The position numbers and the translations under genes are program-made. Below, one piece after another: positions 37,672 through 44,941 of a stretch of DNA of 64,000 nucleotides. Below the pieces are notes generated by a model. That model was given only the letters and a program-made list of their open reading frames with translations, was not told the origin of the DNA and made no database searches. Position 1 is the first letter of the stretch. The number at the start of each line of letters is the position of its first letter. Origin of the DNA: an uncultured Allomuricauda sp. (GTDB lineage: Bacteria > Bacteroidota > Bacteroidia > Flavobacteriales > Flavobacteriaceae); contig NZ_CANMPQ010000001.1 of NCBI RefSeq assembly GCF_947499695.1, forward strand, positions 868,001 through 932,000, written 5' to 3'.

Positions 37672-38427
37672 TTAAGTAAAAAACCACAGTTTTATGGCCA
37701 TTGCTACGACCATGATGATTAAAAATGTTTTTATGAATCCATCTCCTTTTTTCACTGAAAATCGGCTAGATACCCAAGCACCTGTTCCATTTCCAATAGC
37801 CAAAATAAATCCCAATTTCCAATTAACCTTATCGTTAAACGCAAATACGGCCAATGCCGCTAGCATATAAATAAACACGACAACAACCTTTGTGGCATTA
37901 ACCCGAACCAAGTTCATTCGGTTTACGAAATGCATGAATAAAATCATTAAAAAACCAAGACCTGCATTGATGAATCCACCATAAATACCGAAAAAGAAAA
38001 AAACGATAAGGCTTACCCACAAGTACTTGCCCGTAAGTCGTTCTTCCATTTCGTGGAGTTTCATTTTTGGCTTGAAGATGATAATCAATACCACTGACAA
38101 CATTACCATGGCCAAGATACGATTGAAGGTCTCCCCTGTAACATCCACGGCAATTCGTGCCCCAATAATAGACCCCAAAAATGCAGCAATGCCCAAATAC
38201 ACATTAAACGGGTATGTAGAAACACCTTTGCTTTTGAATCCAGCAGTGGCCATGGCAGTTTGGATTACAATGGCCACCCTATTGGTTCCATTGGCCACAT
38301 TGGAGGGCAATCCTAAAAAGATTAAGGTTGGAAGCGAAAGTAAAGAACCTCCCCCTGCAATTGTGTTTATAAACCCAACTGCAAAGCCGACAACAATCAA
38401 AAGTAAATAGTGGTACCATTGATCCAT
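37672..38427 (-). CDS. sulfite exporter TauE/SafE family membrane protein
   Basis: The 251-residue hydrophobic protein has about eight helices in two repeats, starting YLLLIVVGFAVGFINTIAGGGSLLSLP, the signature of the TauE/SafE family. It probably exports a sulfur-containing or other small organic anion through the inner membrane; the true substrate is not known. It is upstream of the DegT aminotransferase on the minus strand and divergent from the tRNA genes. Confidence 0.88.
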   Translation of the reverse strand: MDQWYHYLLLIVVGFAVGFINTIAGGGSLLSLPTLIFLGLPSNVANGTNRVAIVIQTAMATAGFKSKGVSTYPFNVYLGIAAFLGSIIGARIAVDVTGETFNRILAMVMLSVVLIIIFKPKMKLHEMEERLTGKYLWVSLIVFFFFGIYGGFINAGLGFLMILFMHFVNRMNLVRVNATKVVVVFIYMLAALAVFAFNDKVNWKLGFILAIGNGTGAWVSSRFSVKKGDGFIKTFLIIMVVAMAIKLWFFT

Positions 38428-38512
38428 GGGGGCAAAAGTAGCAGGTAATATTGGAATGTAAGCCTTTAAAAAAATAAAGTCTGGAGGCTTTTACAGAAAT
38501 AAAAAAGGTTAC

Positions 38513-38520
38513 TATATTTG
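38513..38520 (+). promoter_or_regulatory. putative -7 promoter element TATATTTG for tRNA-Ser
   Basis: The octamer is an exact match to TAnnTTTG and lies 10 bases upstream of the mature tRNA-Ser 5' end, the right distance for a tRNA promoter. A clear -33 TTG is not visible. Confidence 0.6.
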
Positions 38521-38530
38521 CACCCGCATT

Positions 38531-38615
38531 GGAGGAATGGCAGAGTGGTCGAATGCGGCAGTCTTGAAAACTGTTGAGGGTCACACCTCCGGGGGTTCGA
38601 ATCCCTCTTCCTCCG
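38531..38615 (+). tRNA. tRNA-Ser (anticodon TGA)
   Basis: The 85-base cloverleaf folds fully: acceptor stem GGAGGAA/TTCCTCC, D-stem GCA/TGC, anticodon stem GCAGT/ACTGT with loop CTTGAAA (anticodon TGA), long variable arm GAGG/CCTC, T-stem with loop TTCGAAT, and discriminator G. The long variable arm and anticodon identify a serine tRNA reading UCN codons. CCA is not encoded. A near-copy follows at 38725. Confidence 0.95.
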
Positions 38616-38623
38616 CTGAATTG

Positions 38624-38657
38624 AATAGAACCCACAACAATTGTTGTGGGTTCTATT
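38624..38657. terminator. perfect 34-base palindrome, possible tRNA-Ser terminator
   Basis: Two 17-base halves are exact reverse complements (AATAGAACCCACAACAA and its complement) with no loop bases. The palindrome begins 9 bases after the tRNA-Ser 3' end. It would form a very stable hairpin in RNA, but the following bases (ATCCTTTATAT) are only weakly U-rich, so termination is probable rather than certain. Confidence 0.6.
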
Positions 38658-38724
38658 ATCCTTTATATACTAATTTAAAAACTGAAACGTTTTGTTTTAT
38701 ATTTCTGAAATATAGTTTGTTAAT

Positions 38725-38810
38725 GGAGGAATGGCAGAGTGGTCTATTGCAGCAATTCTTCGGATTTGCGAGATGAAAGTCTCCGAGGGTTCGAATCCCT
38801 TCTTCCTCCG
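38725..38810 (+). pseudogene. degenerate tandem copy of tRNA-Ser
   Basis: The 86-base copy of tRNA-Ser keeps the first 20 bases, acceptor stem, D-stem GCA/TGC, a variable arm (GAGA/TCTC) and the T-loop. The anticodon arm reads GCAAT TCTTCGG ATTTG: the two outer pairs do not form, position 33 is C instead of the invariant T, and the loop gives no serine anticodon. The T-stem also has one extra base on its 3' side. It probably is not a working tRNA. It could still be transcribed, since an intrinsic terminator follows. Confidence 0.6.
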
Positions 38811-38823
38811 CGAGTATACTTCC

Positions 38824-38852
38824 AAAGCCCCTTACGTAGGGGCTTTATTTTT
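38824..38852 (+). terminator. intrinsic terminator after tRNA-Ser pair
   Basis: The stem AAAGCCCC/GGGGCTTT with a 7-base loop is followed by ATTTTT, a standard rho-independent form. It sits 13 bases after the degenerate tRNA copy. Confidence 0.85.
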
Positions 38853-39008
38853 GATTGACATTCTAGCTGACAGCGCTTTACACTTTATTCGCTTGAGATT
38901 TAATTTAGAAAACCGAACCAATCATCAGTTTTATTACTATTTTGGAAATATAGTGATGTTTTTTCTTCGCTATTAACAACTTGTCCACTATTAAACCAAA
39001 AAAATATC

Positions 39009-39464
39009 ATGAAAAACCCATTCTGGATATTATTACTGTTAGGCTCAACAATACTTTCATGTGGACAAAAAAAAGCAGCAAAAACAACTACGGAAAATAC
39101 TCCACAGCAAACTGACTTTATTTGGCTTCCGATTTCGAAAAATGACAGTGTGAAATTTAGAGGGTTTTCTACTCGCTATTTTAATAAAGGGAAAGACTCC
39201 GTAATTTTTGCGCACTATGAGACAGAATTATACAAAAAACAGGAAGATGCTGAAAATCCATTATTTAAAAAACAATCGATTTTAGTCTTAAAAGCATTAT
39301 CCGAGAAAACCAGTTTACCTGACACTATTTATATACAGGCTAAAGGGACTCAAAATGGCACTTTTATCAAAAAAAGTTCAGATTTTAATATACTAGCTGG
39401 ATTTGATGGGGAAGAATGGAAAATTAGTGATGGAGAGAAATGGAAATCGCGCGCTGATTATTAA
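39009..39464 (+). CDS. small lipoprotein of unknown function
   Basis: The 151-residue protein has a lipobox at STILSCG (Cys19), a low-complexity lysine/threonine stretch after it, then a domain containing WLPISKNDSVKFRGFSTRYFNK that I do not recognise. It is likely a surface or outer-membrane lipoprotein. It is the first gene of the cassette-like array, after the tRNA-Ser terminator and followed immediately by intergenic repeat A. Confidence 0.72.
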   Translation: MKNPFWILLLLGSTILSCGQKKAAKTTTENTPQQTDFIWLPISKNDSVKFRGFSTRYFNKGKDSVIFAHYETELYKKQEDAENPLFKKQSILVLKALSEKTSLPDTIYIQAKGTQNGTFIKKSSDFNILAGFDGEEWKISDGEKWKSRADY

Positions 39465-39473
39465 AATAAAAGC

Positions 39474-39603
39474 ACACAACATTGGCTATAATTCATTGTG
39501 GTTTTGTACACACTAAAATAAAAGCATAATGCAAACAGCTGGATTTCAGCTTAATAATTCTGCGGATGATTCCACACTAAAATCAAAGCCGAGACAGTTA
39601 GGC
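39474..39603 (+). repeat. cassette-type intergenic repeat A
   Basis: It starts with ACAACATTGGCTATAATTCATTGTGG in spaced form (a short inverted CATTG-type motif), has the outer hairpin arms GCTGGATTT and AAATCAAAGC, and ends at GAGACAGTTAGGC. Both ends and the arm sequences recur in repeats B and D. Its end GTTAGGC fits the GTTRRRY core of integron attC sites, but no integrase is in the window. Confidence 0.55.
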
Positions 39604-39669
39604 AACAATTCTTGTACAACATCCTTAGGTCTTAAAATTCACTAGAAATGCGGAATAATTAAAAAAATA

Positions 39670-39700
39670 TTGTGTAACCGAAAGATTACGCTTAAATTTG
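39670..39700 (+). promoter_or_regulatory. promoter of the arsR-type operon
   Basis: TTG at 39670-39672, a 20-base spacer and TAAATTTG at 39693-39700 make an exact Bacteroidota-type promoter 22 bases upstream of the ArsR-family ATG. The two operator-like repeats described next fall inside and just after it. Confidence 0.75.
39674..39689. promoter_or_regulatory. putative ArsR-family operator, site 1
   Basis: The inverted repeat GTAA, 8 bases, TTAC lies between the -33 and -7 elements. It shares the pattern GTAACC....AG.TTACG with site 2, so the ArsR-type protein encoded next probably represses its own operon from here. Confidence 0.55.
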
Positions 39701-39715
39701 TAACCAATCAGTTAC
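39700..39715. promoter_or_regulatory. putative ArsR-family operator, site 2
   Basis: The inverted repeat GTAAC, 6 bases, GTTAC covers the expected transcription start, 26 bases downstream of site 1. Its spacing and matching sequence support cooperative binding of a dimeric repressor. Confidence 0.6.
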
Positions 39716-39721
39716 GTAATT

Positions 39722-40042
39722 ATGCGAAGAGATGTTTTTCAGGCAATTGCCGACCCAATACGAAGAGACATTATTAAACTATTAGCGGAAGAAACGCTTA
39801 GCGTGAACTCGATAGCTGAGAAGTTTGATATCAGCAGACCTGCGATTTCAAAACATTTAAAAATATTGAATGAATGCGGAATAATAGCTTATAACCAAAT
39901 AGGAAGAGAGCGCTTGTGTTTAATTCAACCGCAAAAATTGATTCCAGCTTTCCTTTGGATAAACCAATACAATAAACTTTGGGAAGATAGAATAGACTCT
40001 TTTGAAAATTATATCAATGAAATATCAAACAAACAAAAATGA
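39722..40042 (+). CDS. ArsR/SmtB family winged-helix regulator
   Basis: The 106-residue protein begins VFQAIADPIRRDIIKLLAEE and has the recognition helix in SRPAISKHLKILNECG, a classical ArsR-type (SdpR-like autorepressor) fold. No metal-binding cysteine pair is visible, so it likely senses something other than metal or acts as a simple autorepressor. It overlaps the AHSA1 gene by 4 bases; together with the DUF1059 gene they form a three-gene operon behind a promoter with two operators. Confidence 0.92.
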   Translation: MRRDVFQAIADPIRRDIIKLLAEETLSVNSIAEKFDISRPAISKHLKILNECGIIAYNQIGRERLCLIQPQKLIPAFLWINQYNKLWEDRIDSFENYINEISNKQK

Positions 40043-40491
40043 GTGATTTAAAAAATAGAACATTAACAATTGAAAAAAACTTTAATGCGCCATTACAGTT
40101 GGTTTGGGATGCCTGGACGCAATCTGAACACATTCTGAAATGGTGGGCACCAAAAGGAGTAGACATTAAAATTATCGAGCACGATTTTAAAATTGGTGGA
40201 AAATGGAAGTATTCTGGTGTAATGCCTGATGGAAAAGAATATATAACAGAAGGGACCTACACAGAAATTGTTAAACTAAAAAAAATCGTCACTTCTGCCG
40301 ACTTCAAACCAATGACTGAGAATGTGGAAATACAAGTTTATTTTGAAGCAGATGGGGAAAAAACAAAATTCACTTTCAGCGTAATTCATGCTACGCAAGA
40401 ATACTGCAAGCAGCAAGAAGAAATGGGGTTCTATAATGGTTGGGGCTCCGTACTTAATAGATTAGAAGAATTTTTAAACAAAAACCAATAA
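40039..40491 (+). CDS. SRPBCC / AHSA1 family protein
   Basis: The 150-residue protein has the AHSA1 (START-like, SRPBCC) fold, with the characteristic VWDAWTQSEHILKWWAPKG near residue 20 and a C-terminal GWGSVLNRLEEFL helix. This fold has a hydrophobic pocket that binds lipids or other small ligands; the ligand is not known. Its start overlaps the stop of the ArsR-type gene, a pairing seen in many bacteria. Confidence 0.9.
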   Translation: MSDLKNRTLTIEKNFNAPLQLVWDAWTQSEHILKWWAPKGVDIKIIEHDFKIGGKWKYSGVMPDGKEYITEGTYTEIVKLKKIVTSADFKPMTENVEIQVYFEADGEKTKFTFSVIHATQEYCKQQEEMGFYNGWGSVLNRLEEFLNKNQ

Positions 40492-40506
40492 ATAAAACAT
40501 ACAATT

Positions 40507-40743
40507 ATGAAAACAATGACCTGTAACCAATTAGGAGGGGCGTGTGAAAAAGAGTTTACCGCGAATACTTTTGAAGAAATAGCAGAAATGAGTAAAAAAC
40601 ACGGTATGGAAATGTTTCAGAAAAATGACAAACCTCATTTAGAAGCAATGAATAAAATGAGAGAATTAATGAAATCTCCCGATGCCATGAAAGAGTTTCA
40701 CGAAAGCAAAATAAGAGAATTCAATAATCTTCCTACTGATTAA
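40507..40743 (+). CDS. DUF1059-like small protein
   Basis: The 78-residue protein starts MKTMTCNQLGGACEKEF, in which Cys6 and Cys13 and the pattern to SKKHGMEM fit the DUF1059 family, thought to bind a metal. It follows the AHSA1 gene by 15 bases in the same operon. It is cytoplasmic, with no signal peptide. Function is unknown. Confidence 0.8.
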   Translation: MKTMTCNQLGGACEKEFTANTFEEIAEMSKKHGMEMFQKNDKPHLEAMNKMRELMKSPDAMKEFHESKIREFNNLPTD

Positions 40744-40839
40744 AAACCGAAACCCGTTGGAAACTATATATGGGGATAAGGCGTTCTGTATTTATGAAAT
40801 TCAGTACTATTGACAAACACCATCAAAAAGTTATAACCA

Positions 40840-41430
40840 ATGCAAAAAATAATCTTAAACTGCATAATTCTTTTACTTCTATTCTCAAGTTGTGACAGTC
40901 AAACCAAATCAGACGTTAAAACTCTAAAAATTGAGGAGTTCAATTGGACTATAAATATTCCTGAAAATTTTGAACCCATAAATCAAAACGAATGGAATAA
41001 AACGTTAAAAAAAGGAATGGATGCTATTGAAAATACACTTGAAGAGGAAGTGGATAATCAAGCAGTTACTATTTTTTCGTACAAAAATGGCCAGTTCAAT
41101 AACTTTGAGGCAAATTGGCAACCCTTTGATGTTGAAATAGACGGAGATTATTTGGAAACATATTCCGAAGTAAATTCCATGATATACCAAACTTTCAAGA
41201 CACAAATACCTGATGCAAAACTTGACTCAATATCGTCTATTCAAAAAGTAAACGGCTTAGAATTTCAGCGGTTTGACATTTCAATAGATTTCCCAAATGG
41301 CATTAAAATGAAGACCATTGGTTTTAGCCGCTTATTTGATAAAAAAGAATTTACAATGAATATCACCTCTGTTGATGAAAAAATAGGAAGTAAAATGTTA
41401 GATGCATTTTTAAATTCCAAATTCGAATAA
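40840..41430 (+). CDS. lipoprotein of unknown function
   Basis: The 196-residue protein has a lipobox LFSSC (about Cys18) followed by a single domain with FNWTINIPENFEPINQNEW near the N-terminus, reminiscent of PsbP-like or small stress-response lipoproteins. No firm family assignment is possible. It is followed by repeat B, so it forms a single-gene unit in the array. Confidence 0.72.
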   Translation: MQKIILNCIILLLLFSSCDSQTKSDVKTLKIEEFNWTINIPENFEPINQNEWNKTLKKGMDAIENTLEEEVDNQAVTIFSYKNGQFNNFEANWQPFDVEIDGDYLETYSEVNSMIYQTFKTQIPDAKLDSISSIQKVNGLEFQRFDISIDFPNGIKMKTIGFSRLFDKKEFTMNITSVDEKIGSKMLDAFLNSKFE

Positions 41431-41450
41431 ATACTGGTTATAATCAGGGC

Positions 41451-41566
41451 TGTATTTCATTGTGGCCTCCCTCCCAACCTAAAATTTGCTACTTTTAAAA
41501 AGCTCGATTTCACAACTTGAAAAATCCTAAAGATTTTTCCTTGTCGAAATCATAGCCGAGATCGTT
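41451..41566 (+). repeat. cassette-type intergenic repeat B with hairpin
   Basis: This intergenic element is very similar to repeat D over about 115 bases (TTCATTGTGG, AAAATTTGCTACTTTTAAA, CTCGATTTC, GAAAAATCCTAA, ATAGC.GAG). It folds into a long hairpin: the outer arms GATTTC at 41506-41511 and GAAATC at 41546-41551, and an inner perfect stem GAAAAATC/GATTTTTC at 41519-41526 and 41532-41539. Confidence 0.75.
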
Positions 41567-41590
41567 GCATGCAATTAAAGACAACAGCAA

Positions 41591-42190
41591 TTGACAATAT
41601 TTGACAAACTATTTAAAAAAGAAAAATTTAACCAACTTAAAGTCGGAAATTGGGTGAATTCTTATTCAAAAGGAATTTACAGAATTGAAATTATTGTTGA
41701 CCAATTTTACGATGAAAGCTATCCCGCACTCGGAGAAAATAAAATTGGTGACCGAATTAAAGACCGAATAGTCGTTTCGAAAAGATTTCTGAACTCAACG
41801 TTTAAAAAATCCTTTAGTTATGAGAGCTGTAGCGAGACTTTTGTTTCAAAACTAAACAATAATCAATATTCCGAACTACAAAAGGTAATTGGACAGAGCC
41901 CAAAATTGTTGGAAGAATTCAATGAATACGAAATTCCGACAAGAGAAACCATTTACAATATGGAGTTACAAATAGACAATGAATCTGATTTGAAAAGAGT
42001 AAACGAACTTATTGACTTTATAAAAACGGGCAAAAACTTTTTGGAAATTCAAACAAAAATGGAACAAGCAGACTTGTTAAAATTTAAACCAAAATATTTC
42101 GGAAATCATTTACTTCAACTGATTAACTATAATGATGAATATTTGAATAAAAAGAAAATATGGCGGAAAGCAACGCTGACTAAAAAATAA
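41591..42190 (+). CDS. protein of unknown function in the cassette array
   Basis: The 199-residue protein has no signal peptide or membrane segment and no recognised domain; it is lysine- and asparagine-rich with predicted mixed helix/strand content. The only start that reaches the N-terminus is TTG at 41591, 25 bases after repeat B, and an in-frame stop precedes it at 41576. The real start may have been lost or replaced when the unit joined repeat B. A short AACAATGG repeat motif follows. Confidence 0.6.
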   Translation: MTIFDKLFKKEKFNQLKVGNWVNSYSKGIYRIEIIVDQFYDESYPALGENKIGDRIKDRIVVSKRFLNSTFKKSFSYESCSETFVSKLNNNQYSELQKVIGQSPKLLEEFNEYEIPTRETIYNMELQIDNESDLKRVNELIDFIKTGKNFLEIQTKMEQADLLKFKPKYFGNHLLQLINYNDEYLNKKKIWRKATLTKK

Positions 42191-42192
42191 CT

Positions 42193-42220
42193 GTAGGCAA
42201 CAATGGTTATCCACAATTTA
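42193..42220 (+). repeat. cassette-type motif C (GGCAACAATGG)
   Basis: A short copy of the left part of the array repeats, TGTAGGCAACAATGGTTATC, lies between two gene units. It matches the GGCAACAA end of repeat A and the ACAATGGc start of repeats D and E. No long hairpin follows. Confidence 0.4.
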
Positions 42221-42226
42221 CACCAA

Positions 42227-42598
42227 ATGAAACCTGAAGATTTTATAAAAGCTTATGAAAATGCGTTGGCAACTCAAAATTGGAAAAATATTGAACCCCT
42301 AATTTCTGAATCTGCAAGCGTAACTTTTTCGAATGGGAGTGTCCACTTTGGAAAAAGTAAAGTTCAAACTGCCTTTGAAAACAATTTCAAAAAAATTAAG
42401 AATGAAAAATATTTAGTTGATAACGTAAGATGGCTTAGTAGAGAGGAAAAATTTGCCGTTTATTTATTCGACTTTCATTGGACAGGGATTGTTAATGGAA
42501 AATCCGTTTCTGGAGACGGAATCGGGACTTCCGTTTTAGTAAAAGAGCATCACAACTGGAAGTTATTAACTGAACATTTAGGGAAGAAATCATCTTAA
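42227..42598 (+). CDS. SnoaL/NTF2-like family protein
   Basis: From the ATG at 42227 the protein has 123 residues; an upstream in-frame ATG at 42203 lies inside repeat motif C and is unlikely to be used. It has the cone-shaped NTF2-like fold pattern: N-terminal helices with FIKAYENALATQNWKNIEPL, then strands ending in NWKLLTEHLG. Such proteins act as small enzymes, ligand binders or immunity-type factors; the specific role here is unknown. Repeat D follows. Confidence 0.75.
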   Translation: MKPEDFIKAYENALATQNWKNIEPLISESASVTFSNGSVHFGKSKVQTAFENNFKKIKNEKYLVDNVRWLSREEKFAVYLFDFHWTGIVNGKSVSGDGIGTSVLVKEHHNWKLLTEHLGKKSS

Positions 42599-42618
42599 AT
42601 CTTGAATAAAAACTAGCT

Positions 42619-42748
42619 CACAACAATGGCCATAATTCATTGTGGTCTCCCACCTAACCTTAAAATTTGCTACTTTTAAATAGCTCGATTTCGCCGCCTG
42701 AAAAATCCTAATGGATTTTCCACTCCGAAATTATAGCTGAGGCCGTTA
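42619..42748 (+). repeat. cassette-type intergenic repeat D with hairpin
   Basis: It begins CACAACAATGGCCATAATTC, then follows repeat B closely to ATAGCTGAGGCCGTT. It keeps the outer arms AGCTCGATTTCG and CGAAATTATAGCT and an inner stem GAAAAATCC/GGATTTTCC with a 4-base loop. Changes relative to B largely preserve pairing, suggesting the structure matters. Confidence 0.75.
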
Positions 42749-42769
42749 CCACACATTGGAAAACATACT

Positions 42770-43363
42770 ATGAAACTATTGACGGGATTTTACATTTTTG
42801 TGTTAATTGCAAGTCTTGTGACGATTACTAACAACCTGAATAATTTGATTAACCCGACAATTATTGTTAGTGTAGTTGGAATTATATCTTCAGTATTATT
42901 TCTCTTTAAAAAAACAAATTTCTATTTTTTAGCAATTATTTGGATCATTGTACAGATTCCATTTTTTGAATCTGATAGTTTCAAATTAGATTTTTCTCAA
43001 TTTCTAAATTTTCATTTCTCAATTATTTGGGGAAATATATCCCTTGGGTTAAATGCTCAAATATTTCTACTCTTTTTCGTGAAAACGTTATTACTTTCTG
43101 AACTTTTATTCCGAAAAATATCTTTCAAAGCATATTCTGAAAATGATAAACTAAAGAGAAAGAATGAATATTCTTTTATCCCAACGGACATAGTTGAAAA
43201 AAAGCTGGTGGGAGAATCGGCTATTGAAATTGATAATATAACATATTCAAAGATTGAATTAAAACCTGTAAAAAGTGAAAGAATTAAAAAAGCCGGAATT
43301 ACAATGGTTTCCTCAAATGAAGTCGAAAAAATAAATGCTTTGATTGAATACAAACTAAATTAA
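42770..43363 (+). CDS. small membrane protein of unknown function
   Basis: The 197-residue protein has about three to four membrane helices in the first half (about 5-25, 28-47, 51-67, 87-112) and a charged soluble C-terminal part (about 115-197) of mixed helix and strand. No family is recognised. It starts 22 bases after repeat D and is followed by motif E, so it is a single-gene unit. The region is unusually AT-rich. Confidence 0.6.
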   Translation: MKLLTGFYIFVLIASLVTITNNLNNLINPTIIVSVVGIISSVLFLFKKTNFYFLAIIWIIVQIPFFESDSFKLDFSQFLNFHFSIIWGNISLGLNAQIFLLFFVKTLLLSELLFRKISFKAYSENDKLKRKNEYSFIPTDIVEKKLVGESAIEIDNITYSKIELKPVKSERIKKAGITMVSSNEVEKINALIEYKLN

Positions 43364-43368
43364 TAAAC

Positions 43369-43405
43369 ATGTGGTAACAATGGCTCTAATCCATTGGGCT
43401 AGTTG
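43369..43405 (+). repeat. cassette-type motif E with short inverted repeat
   Basis: GTAACAATGG, then CTCTAAT, then CCATTGGGCTAG: an ideal inverted repeat CAATGG/CCATTG with a 7-base loop, like the left ends of A and D. It separates the small membrane protein from the alginate lyase-like gene. Confidence 0.5.
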
Positions 43406-43464
43406 ATCAAATTAAGAACGTTCCTTAAATTTATAGCTTAAACTTATTATTAAAACTTCACATC

Positions 43465-44706
43465 ATGAAAACACTACTTGAGCTACGTTTCCACTGCCTT
43501 TCGCTGTCATTTTCATTGATGTTAAGTACGGCATTTGCCTTCGCTCAAACTAGCAAACCTAACACCATTCCTTCCTTGCTACTTGGTCAAGGTGATCAAC
43601 TCCCACTAGTAAAAGCAGGCCTTGCAGCCGGTAACCCTCATTTAGTTGCAGCCTTGAAAGAAATCGTAAAAAACGCCAATTTCGCGCTTGAACAGCCGGT
43701 CGTCAATGTAGTTGACGAAGGAGCCTTGCCTCCAAGCGGTGACCCGCACGACTATTACAGTTATAGCCCTTATTGGTGGCCGAATCCTGAGGATCCCAAT
43801 GGGCCCTATATTTGGCGTGACGGAGAAATAAATCCTGATCGTAATACTTCAGACATCTCGCGGATTGAAGCCATGGTTAATAGAGTCACCTCGCTGGTAC
43901 CGGCCTGGTATTTTACGGGTGACGAACGTTATGCGGAAAGTGCTGTTAAGCAACTTCGTGCTTGGTTTCTAAATCCTGCTACAAAGATGAATCCCAATGT
44001 CAAGTTCGGCCAGAAACGCCGTGGTCACAATTATAATAGCCCATCAGGAGTCCTAGAGGCATGGCGTATGCGCTGGGTAATCGATTGTGCGATTCTACTG
44101 GAATCCTTTCCCGGATGGACAGAGGAAAATGCAAACGCATTGCGTAGTTGGTTTAGTCAATTCGCAACTTGGATGGTGGAAAGTCCCACAGGTATCGAAG
44201 AGTCTATGCAACCAAATAACCATGGTTCTTGGTATAATGCCCAACTCATTCTTTATGCTCTTTATGGCGAAAACTTTGATCTAGCTCGCAAACAACTTGA
44301 TGACATGCCTGCGCGAATATTTTCCCAGGTTTTCATCGATGGACGGCAACCACAGGAACTCATCCGAACTCGGTCACTTGACTACAGTATGTATAATGCT
44401 CGGGCTCTAATTACTGTGGCCCGTCTTGGTCGTCATCTCGACTACGATCTCTTTGCTTATCGCAGTTTAGAAGGTCGGAGTATAAGGCTCGCTGTAGATT
44501 ATATGACACCATTTATATTCGGTGAGAAAGAATGGCCTATTATGCAAATTCGGCCCCATAGTAATGAAAGCGCTGCTGAGCTATATTGGAATGCTGCAAA
44601 AGGTTTTCAAGATATCGAATACGCCAATCTGTTACGCAAACTTCCAGAATCCCCTCTTCCATCGTCCATGGTACAATTGCTCGATCCAATGCGGGAAGGC
44701 TGGTAA
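43465..44706 (+). CDS. secreted alginate lyase family protein
   Basis: The 413-residue protein has a signal peptide (to about residue 28, FAFAQ) and an alpha-toroid of the alginate lyase family: SPYWWPNPEDPNGPYIWRDG at about 97-116 and the catalytic-type motif NNHGSWYN at about 252-259. It is expected to cleave uronic-acid polymers or a related polysaccharide outside the cytoplasm. Arginine is mostly encoded by CGN here, unlike the AGA-rich neighbours, which suggests a different origin. It sits inside the array of small units, far from the polysaccharide locus at 49275 onward. Confidence 0.88.
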   Translation: MKTLLELRFHCLSLSFSLMLSTAFAFAQTSKPNTIPSLLLGQGDQLPLVKAGLAAGNPHLVAALKEIVKNANFALEQPVVNVVDEGALPPSGDPHDYYSYSPYWWPNPEDPNGPYIWRDGEINPDRNTSDISRIEAMVNRVTSLVPAWYFTGDERYAESAVKQLRAWFLNPATKMNPNVKFGQKRRGHNYNSPSGVLEAWRMRWVIDCAILLESFPGWTEENANALRSWFSQFATWMVESPTGIEESMQPNNHGSWYNAQLILYALYGENFDLARKQLDDMPARIFSQVFIDGRQPQELIRTRSLDYSMYNARALITVARLGRHLDYDLFAYRSLEGRSIRLAVDYMTPFIFGEKEWPIMQIRPHSNESAAELYWNAAKGFQDIEYANLLRKLPESPLPSSMVQLLDPMREGW

Positions 44707-44779
44707 ACCCCATTTGTCCTTCAAATCTAGGCCGAGTCCTTAGATAAATTTGCAAAAACAATAGCAAGAAAATTACGAT

Positions 44780-44806
44780 GGCTAACAACGCGTAAGGTTA
44801 ATTGTT
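44780..44806 (+). repeat. 27-base direct repeat F, left side of DUF6090 unit
   Basis: GGCTAACAACG, then 7 bases, then TTAATTGTT within a 27-base span. The same sequence at the same spacing recurs at 45682-45708, so the DUF6090 gene is bracketed by direct repeats. Confidence 0.6.
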
Positions 44807-44941
44807 AAGTCTGTATAGCAGTCTCTTGTGGGTTTTTGTAGAAATCCTGGCTCTTCAATTCCTTTTACTATCTTAGTTCTCAATCGCAACCAAACCATAT
44901 ACCTCACGGGTTAACCTTCATTATGACAAGTAAGCAAACTA

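Noticed and set aside
38531..38810. The tRNA pair as attL/attR of an integrated element
   Set aside because: The copies share their 5' halves too, so tandem duplication explains them better; no matching tRNA 3'-end repeat was seen near 48-49 kb.
38531..38976. Open frames across the tRNA-Ser copies
   Set aside because: They translate tRNA sequence and terminator; no coding evidence.
39474..43405. CRISPR array
   Set aside because: The repeats are long, imperfect and separated by genes, not by short spacers, and no cas gene is present.
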